Assembly: GCF_900167075.1 (NCBI RefSeq)
Contig: NZ_FUWH01000003.1
Coordinates: 228,898-292,897, forward strand
Direction of reading: 5' to 3'
From: Sediminibacterium ginsengisoli
GTDB lineage: Bacteria > Bacteroidota > Bacteroidia > Chitinophagales > Chitinophagaceae
DNA: 64,000 nt
Under the pieces are notes generated by a model. It was not told the origin of the DNA. It saw nothing but the letters and a program-made list of their open reading frames with translations, and ran no database searches. Position 1 is the stretch's first letter. Each line of letters begins with the position of its first letter. A program made the translations under genes and the position numbers. Positions 59,239-64,000 of this stretch are shown here, in pieces.

Positions 59239-60285
59239 ATGACAGGTATAGACAGCGTACAACTGGAACGGGTGATCGTTCACAAAGTGGGAAACCCCAC
59301 GCGGGGCGAGGAATTGAAGCTTTCCGAGAACCCTTTATCCCTCAATGATCCCATTGTAAGAAACCTCCTTGCCCGCTATTTCCTGGCACCCGTAAACGAA
59401 AATGAACAATACCAGTTTACCCATATCAGCGATCTGGACCTGAACGAAGTATATCATTATGTAAAAGGGATCTTCGACGAACCCAAACAATTTGCCCTCC
59501 AGAGCGCCATGCTGGCCCAGTTCCTGTACAACAAAAGCACCCATGTAAGGGTAAAGGAAGGGGAATTATACGTAGCGCATTTCAGCAATGTGCCTTTCGG
59601 AACGGAATATGTGGAGGCTGTGGGGCTTTTCAAAAGCGAAACCAAAGAGACTTTCCTGAAAGTTTTCCCGCACGGCCAGAGCTTTGAAGTTGGTGCAGAG
59701 GACGGGATCGATATCAATAAACTCGACAAAGGTTGTCTCATTTTCAAAAAAGAGCGTGAAAACGGCTATGTGGTTTGCGTGGTAGACCAGACCAATAAAC
59801 AGAATGATGCCCAATACTGGGTTACCGATTTTCTCCAGGTTGCCCGCAGCGCCAACAGTTATCACCACACAAATGCCGCTTTAGGCATGTGCAAACTGTT
59901 TATCAGCAATGAAATGGCAGAGAAATTTGAAGTGAATAAAAGTGACCAGATAGACCTGCTGAACCGCAGCATGGATTATTTTAAAACCCATGATGCTTTC
60001 AAAATGGATGAATTCGCAACCGAAGTACTGCACCATCCTGAAATGATTGAAACGTTCACGCAGTACAAGCATACTTACGAGCAGGCCAAACAGGTTAGTA
60101 TCGATGAGGAATTCGATATCCATCTGTCCGCCGTTAAAAAGCAGGAACGGTTCTTTAAAAGCATCCTCAAACTGGATAAGAATTTCCATGTTTATATCCA
60201 TGGCCGCAAAGACCTGGTAGAAAAAGGTTACGACGAAATGCGCAATATGCATTACTACAAACTTTATTTCGAAGAAGAAAGCTGA
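59239..60285 (+). CDS. 37-kDa nucleoid-associated protein (NdpA/YejK-like)
   Basis: 348 residues from ATG 59239; a TTG-started frame to 59206 gives no better start. The protein matches the nucleoid-associated protein family (NA37): LERVIVHKVGNPTRGEELKL, LNDPIVRNLLARYFLAPV, FLYNKSTHVRVKEGELYVAH and DKGCLIFKKERENGYVVCVV. Members bind the nucleoid in E. coli (YejK); the molecular job is not well known. Its 3' end overlaps the convergent gene by 22 bases. Confidence 0.85.
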   Translation: MTGIDSVQLERVIVHKVGNPTRGEELKLSENPLSLNDPIVRNLLARYFLAPVNENEQYQFTHISDLDLNEVYHYVKGIFDEPKQFALQSAMLAQFLYNKSTHVRVKEGELYVAHFSNVPFGTEYVEAVGLFKSETKETFLKVFPHGQSFEVGAEDGIDINKLDKGCLIFKKERENGYVVCVVDQTNKQNDAQYWVTDFLQVARSANSYHHTNAALGMCKLFISNEMAEKFEVNKSDQIDLLNRSMDYFKTHDAFKMDEFATEVLHHPEMIETFTQYKHTYEQAKQVSIDEEFDIHLSAVKKQERFFKSILKLDKNFHVYIHGRKDLVEKGYDEMRNMHYYKLYFEEES

Positions 60286-60776
60286 TCCAGTTCTTTCCTG
60301 TAGTCGTATTGAAGGTCTTCGTGCAATTGCTCGAGAGCTGCTCCCGCTTTTTTCAATTGCTGTGCGTAGATCTTTGCAATCGGGTCTGACTGGCGGAACA
60401 ATGCGGAAAGACGTGATGTTTTGGTTTCCAGTATGCCTCTATCCTCCATCTGGCGGCAGAAATGCAGCAGTAATACGGTTTCCACCAGTTTTGATCCGCT
60501 GTACCGGACATATTTATTTACAATCCGCAGGATTTTCCGCAGACTTTTCTTGGTGAGATAGGCGCTGGATTTGGGAAGCCCGGTAAACTCTTCGTCTGTC
60601 AGCGCTTTTATGCTTTCTATGTAGCCGTGTTCATCGTGGGCTTCAAACAACAGGTAGGTGAGCAGTTCCTTGTTCTCTTTTTTAAACTTCGCCAGCCGGA
60701 GACACAATGCCCTTACTGCCGCAGCGTCCTGGTGCTGCAGTTCCTGTTTCAGTTCCTGGATACTTGCGGTTCTCAA
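60264..60776 (-). CDS. Conserved helical protein, unknown function
   Basis: 170 residues, almost all helical and charged: MRTASIQELKQELQHQDAAA, LCLRLAKFKKENKELLTYLL, EAHDEHGYIESIKALTDEEF and IVNKYVRYSGSKLVETVLLL. I recognise no characterised domain, though similar genes are common in Bacteroidota. Its 3' end runs 22 bases into the end of the nucleoid-associated gene on the other strand. It starts 12 bases after the stop of the START-like gene and is probably co-transcribed with it. Confidence 0.7.
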   Translation of the reverse strand: MRTASIQELKQELQHQDAAAVRALCLRLAKFKKENKELLTYLLFEAHDEHGYIESIKALTDEEFTGLPKSSAYLTKKSLRKILRIVNKYVRYSGSKLVETVLLLHFCRQMEDRGILETKTSRLSALFRQSDPIAKIYAQQLKKAGAALEQLHEDLQYDYRKELDQLSSSK

Positions 60777-60787
60777 TGTCTGGCTCC

Positions 60788-61168
60788 TTATTCTGAATAA
60801 AATTCTTCCAGTGATGCAAAATAGGTCTGGTCCCAGCCTTCGGTAATATCATCATATTCACTGTCGGGAATATTGGTATGCCTGAGCTCTACCGAAGTAC
60901 CCTGTTTATGCGGATGCAGTTTGATCGTTACTATGGACGGTTCTTCCTGGTCGCCGAAATTCCACTGCTGCACGATCTTTTTATCTGTTTCAAATTCCAG
61001 GTTCACGCCGGTTATACTGTCTTCCCACAATGAAAATTCAGAACCCGGCTCTGTACTCATAACGGCAGGCTCACCCGTCCACAGGCGGATGGTTTCAGGT
61101 ATGGTAAGCGCACGGTAGATTTCCTGTGGTTCTGCGGGGATGATATAATATTTCTTGAAGTCTTTCAC
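60788..61168 (-). CDS. START-like domain protein (Bacteroidota SRPBCC)
   Basis: 126 residues with the Bacteroidota START-like pattern: FKKYYIIPAEPQEIYRALTI, IRLWTGEPAVMSTEPGSEFS, LWEDSITGVNLEFETDKKIV, QQWNFGD and TSVELRHTNIPDSEYDDITE, then WDQTYFASLEEFY. Family members are small single-domain proteins of unknown ligand. A TAAAGATA on the plus strand (61185-61192), that is TATCTTTA on the minus strand, lies 16 bases upstream and fits a -7 box. Confidence 0.85.
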   Translation of the reverse strand: MKDFKKYYIIPAEPQEIYRALTIPETIRLWTGEPAVMSTEPGSEFSLWEDSITGVNLEFETDKKIVQQWNFGDQEEPSIVTIKLHPHKQGTSVELRHTNIPDSEYDDITEGWDQTYFASLEEFYSE

Positions 61169-61238
61169 GCTGCAATTTTATAGGTAAAGATAACAACGAT
61201 TTGGTAAGAGCTTCCGTTTCACCGACATTTACGTCACT

Positions 61239-61472
61239 ATGCCCCATGACCCGATGAACGGCCCGGATCCTCAGATTTTACAGGAGCTTGTACAGGCGAA
61301 AATGCCTTTCGGCAAGTACAAGGATGTTCCGTTGTGCAGGCTGCCGGTCCATTACCTCGAGTGGTACTATATGAAAGGTTTCCCCAAAGGCAGGCTGGGC
61401 ATGCTGCTGGAAACATTATACGTGATCCGTCTCAACGGACTGGAATACCTGCTGAAGCCTTTGCTGAAATAA
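61239..61472 (+). CDS. DUF3820 family protein
   Basis: 77 residues with the DUF3820 core KMPFGKYKDVPLCRLPVHYL and EWYYMKGFPKGRLGMLLETL. Annotated in databases as a putative quorum-sensing-regulated virulence factor, based on one early study; many members are also found fused to exonucleases. A role is not established here. It precedes the penicillin acylase gene by 67 bases. Confidence 0.85.
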   Translation: MPHDPMNGPDPQILQELVQAKMPFGKYKDVPLCRLPVHYLEWYYMKGFPKGRLGMLLETLYVIRLNGLEYLLKPLLK

Positions 61473-61539
61473 TTGTGTCGGCTGGTTTTGTATGGCATGC
61501 ATTATTCTATACATTTAAACTTCGCTTATCCATACGATT

Positions 61540-63717
61540 ATGAAACAACTGCTGCTGTTCTTACTTGTTCCTGCTGCCTGCTTTTCACAACGTTTTTCTG
61601 CGCAGGAGATCTCACGCTGGGAATCACGTGCTAAAAATGTAAACATTATCAGGGATACCTGGGGCATTCCGCATATTTATGGTAAAAAGGATGCCGATGC
61701 CGTATTCGGACTCCTCTACGCACAGTGCGAAGAAAATTTTGAGCGTGTGGAAAGGAATTATCTGGAAGTACTTGGCCGCCAGGCAGAGGCAGACGGAGAA
61801 AGCCGCATATTCGGAGATCTTCAGATGCGGTTAATAGAAGACAGTGCAGACGCCATCAAAGATTACCATGCCGCAGCACCCTGGTTCAGGGAACTGCTGG
61901 ATGCTTTTGCAGACGGCATTAATTACTATCTCTATAAACATCCGCAGGTGAAGCCCGCCGTGCTGCAGCGTTTTGAACCCTGGTTTCACCTCATGTTCAC
62001 CGACGGCAGTGTTTCCGCTACTCGAACCGGTGGCGTAAGCCTTGAAGAGGTAAGGGATTTTTATGGCAGGAATCAGAAAGGCGGCGTTACCACCATGGCG
62101 CAACCGCAGCAGCCGAAAGATGTGGAGTTACGCGGATCAAACGGTTTTGCGATCGCACCATCACGAACTGCATCTAAAAATGCGATCCTCTATATCAACC
62201 CGCATGTGCCTTTTTATTTCAGGAGCGAAATACATATGGTAAGTGAAGAAGGGTTGAATGCATACGGAGCCGTTACCTGGGGACAAATGTTCGTTTACCA
62301 GGGATTCAATGAACATTGCGGCTGGATGCATACGACCAGCTATGCAGACGTGGCAGATCTTTACGAAGAAAAAGTTTCGGGCGAAGGCAGTAACCGGGTG
62401 TATGAATATGAAAAAGAGAAACGCCCCGTTACCAGTAAGGAAATTGTGATCCATTACAAAAAAGATGGAAAACAGCTGTCCATTCCATTCAAAGGATATT
62501 ATACGCATCACGGACCGGTAATGGCAAACCGTAACGGAAAATGGTTAAGCCTGCGCGAAAATAACCGTTCGCTCAATGCGCTTGTACAATCCTGGATCAG
62601 CACTAAAGCCAATGGCCTGGATGAGTTTAAAAAAGCCATGGAACTCCGGTCAAACACCACCAACAATACCGTGTACGCCGACGACAAAGGCAATATTGCC
62701 TACTGGCACGGAGATTTTGTTCCGAAAAGAGATCCTGCACTTGACTGGACATTGCCTGTAGACGGCAGCATTGCTGCAACCGAATGGCAGGGTGTGCATG
62801 CGCTGGATGAAATTGTACATCTCTATAATCCGGCGAGCGGCTGGATCCAGAACTGCAATTCAACACCGTTCACCGCAGCAGGAGCAAGCAGTCCGGATAA
62901 AAACAAATACCCGGTTTATATGGCGCCCGATGGGCAGAATGCACGCGGGTTGAATGCAGCCCGGCTGCTGGAAAATGCGACACAGCTCAATCTTGACAGG
63001 ATCATCGCAATCGGTTATAACCGTTACATGGCAGCGTTCGACATCTTATTACCACCATTACTGAAAGCATACGATGCCGCTTCCGGAGAACAGAAAAGTA
63101 AACTTACCGAAGCAATAGAGATCCTACGCAGCTGGAACCGTACAGCAGACACAAATTCCATTGCCACAACCGTTGCGGTAGACTGGGCAACCCGTCTCAG
63201 CCTGTTAATGCCCAGGGCAAAAACACAGGAGGAAGGAAGTAATGCTGTCGGACGTTTCAATGATCTTGTTGCCAATACTACCGATGCACAAAAACTGGAT
63301 GCACTTACAGTAGCGTTGCAGGACCTTGAAAAAAAATACGGCAGCTGGAAACAGCCCTGGGGAGCGATCAACCGTTACCAGCGTACTGCAAATGATAAAT
63401 TCGACGACGCACAACCCAGTATTGCCGTGGCACTTGCTTCTTCACGCTGGGGCACACTGCCGGCATTTGAAAGCCGTTCGGGCAGCGATACCAGAAAGAG
63501 ATACGGCACATCCGGCAACAGTTTTATTGCTGCTGTGGAATTCGGTAAAAAGCTGAAGGCAAAAACGATCGTTACAGGCGGACAGAGCAGGGATCCATTA
63601 TCACCGCATTTTACAGACCAGGCCAATGGTTTTATCAACGGGCAGTTCAAAGAGATCTTCTTTTATAAGGAAGATGTTTTGAAAAATATGGAAAGGCAAT
63701 ATCGCCCCGGGCAGTAA
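61540..63717 (+). CDS. Penicillin acylase family protein (peptidase S45)
   Basis: 725 residues with a signal peptide (QLLLFLLVPAACFS). The alpha part (about 20-195) has NVNIIRDTWGIPHIYGKKDA. The autocatalytic site is ELRGSNGFAIAPSRTASKNA, in which Ser200 of GSN becomes the N-terminal nucleophile of the beta subunit. Beta-part landmarks are ILYINPHVPFYFRSEIHMV, GHHGP-type HHGPVMANRNGKW and ELRSNTTNNTVYADDKGNIA. Members hydrolyse amides such as penicillin or acyl-homoserine lactones; this one falls in the long exported group, and substrate is unknown. It is in the periplasm after maturation. Confidence 0.9.
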   Translation: MKQLLLFLLVPAACFSQRFSAQEISRWESRAKNVNIIRDTWGIPHIYGKKDADAVFGLLYAQCEENFERVERNYLEVLGRQAEADGESRIFGDLQMRLIEDSADAIKDYHAAAPWFRELLDAFADGINYYLYKHPQVKPAVLQRFEPWFHLMFTDGSVSATRTGGVSLEEVRDFYGRNQKGGVTTMAQPQQPKDVELRGSNGFAIAPSRTASKNAILYINPHVPFYFRSEIHMVSEEGLNAYGAVTWGQMFVYQGFNEHCGWMHTTSYADVADLYEEKVSGEGSNRVYEYEKEKRPVTSKEIVIHYKKDGKQLSIPFKGYYTHHGPVMANRNGKWLSLRENNRSLNALVQSWISTKANGLDEFKKAMELRSNTTNNTVYADDKGNIAYWHGDFVPKRDPALDWTLPVDGSIAATEWQGVHALDEIVHLYNPASGWIQNCNSTPFTAAGASSPDKNKYPVYMAPDGQNARGLNAARLLENATQLNLDRIIAIGYNRYMAAFDILLPPLLKAYDAASGEQKSKLTEAIEILRSWNRTADTNSIATTVAVDWATRLSLLMPRAKTQEEGSNAVGRFNDLVANTTDAQKLDALTVALQDLEKKYGSWKQPWGAINRYQRTANDKFDDAQPSIAVALASSRWGTLPAFESRSGSDTRKRYGTSGNSFIAAVEFGKKLKAKTIVTGGQSRDPLSPHFTDQANGFINGQFKEIFFYKEDVLKNMERQYRPGQ

Positions 63718-63822
63718 ACGTTCAGAGTATAGTGTTCAGGAGGTATGAGGGGTACTTTTTATCGGCAACAGCTATGTTATTACGGAACACGAACCTCATT
63801 AGCCTGCCGTTGTTGGCCGCCT

Positions 63823-63953
63823 GACCACAGGTGGTCGGAAGAAATTTCGATTCTCCAAGCCGGTTCAAGTTCATTGCTTCCGGTAGTTCAGGCCGCTGAC
63901 CTCGTCTTTGTTCTCTCGCTGATGTCTCCCGAAGGGGATTCAGCGCAACACGC
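63823..63953. repeat. Hairpin-rich intergenic repeat, copy 3
   Basis: The 283 bases after the acylase stop (63718-64000) hold no convincing gene. A GACCAC-AG-GTGGTC hairpin lies at 63823-63836. Bases 63889-63915 read TCAGGCCGCTG...CTCGTCTTTG, matching copy 1 near 1757, and 63905-63945 match copy 2 (GTCTTT, TCTCGCTGAT, GTCTCCCGAAGGGGATTCAG, CGC). The minus-strand 77-codon frame over it is judged to be part of the repeat. Confidence 0.45.
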
Positions 63954-64000
63954 ACTTGCTATTTTTAAAGCTGCTAATTAATTCCAGTTTCCAGGCGGGC

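Noticed and set aside
63722..63955. 77-codon minus-strand frame near the right end
   Set aside because: It lies wholly within the dispersed repeat; a coding role is not supported without evidence of expression or conservation.

Overview
The window looks like chromosomal DNA of a Bacteroidota bacterium, most likely family Chitinophagaceae. This rests on a PorP/SprF plus CHU_C-type gliding/type IX secretion pair, LytS/LytTR two-component pairs, DUF4369/TlpA thioredoxins, Bacteroidota-restricted families (DUF4407, START-like, DUF2200, DUF3820), weak or absent Shine-Dalgarno sequences, and -7 boxes of the TAnnTTTG type. No rRNA, CRISPR array or intact transposon is visible. One tRNA gene, tRNA-Pro(CGG), is present.

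Layout. 1-2066: VOC protein, then an ArsR/AHSA1 pair with a putative autoregulatory operator, then a hairpin-rich gene-free stretch. 2067-7190: a tightly coupled five-gene operon (small unrecognised protein, two DUF4407-like membrane proteins, a J-domain protein with a transglutaminase-like C-terminus, a four-helix membrane protein), preceded by a KTSC-domain gene; this is the best candidate for an undescribed system. 7555-13799: perfect 21-bp inverted repeat, TlpA-like thioredoxin, HExxH metallopeptidase, outer-membrane barrel, P-type Ca-like ATPase, TonB-C-like protein. 13811-18517: an operon of three tandem paralogous exported TPR-like proteins behind a 633-residue exported protein. 18621-23017: small exported proteins, S41 protease, lipoprotein, LMW phosphatase-like protein, NTF2-like protein. 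23104-32778: PorP/SprF and a 2879-residue FG-GAP/IPT/Ig-repeat surface protein with nine exact-length 309-bp repeats.

33143-37147: 2H phosphoesterase, then a coupled LytS kinase, LytTR regulator and CocE-type hydrolase. 37148-37475: an IS256-type relic between inverted G-rich repeats. 37476-43680: mixed housekeeping and stress genes (GNAT, HxlR, Crp/Fnr, SMR exporter, YdeI-like, NamZ-type muramidase, PhnA, DUF1801, EamA). 43789-46440: a sulfatase with its own exported formylglycine-generating enzyme. 47032-49939: a three-gene operon in which a TlpA thioredoxin is translated between a LytS kinase and its LytTR regulator; it looks more AT-rich than its neighbours. 50221-53983: tRNA-Pro, GyrI-like protein, a protein with a histone-H1-like tail, and a NarX/LuxR-type two-component pair. 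About 54104-54290: a candidate small RNA with its own -7 box and intrinsic terminator.

54298-58616: an assimilatory sulfate-activation operon (cysH of the [4Fe-4S] APS-reductase type, cysD, cysN, and a TSUP transporter fused to a Met8-like domain) behind a promoter overlapping a CTAC-N7-GTAG palindrome. 58793-63717: conserved Bacteroidota genes (nucleoid-associated protein, START-like protein, DUF3820) and a penicillin-acylase-family enzyme. The last 280 bases carry another copy of the hairpin-rich repeat seen near 2 kb.

Limits: families were recognised by eye from motifs and architecture. No alignments, structure predictions or database searches were run, and start codons are judged from signal peptides, overlaps and upstream context.
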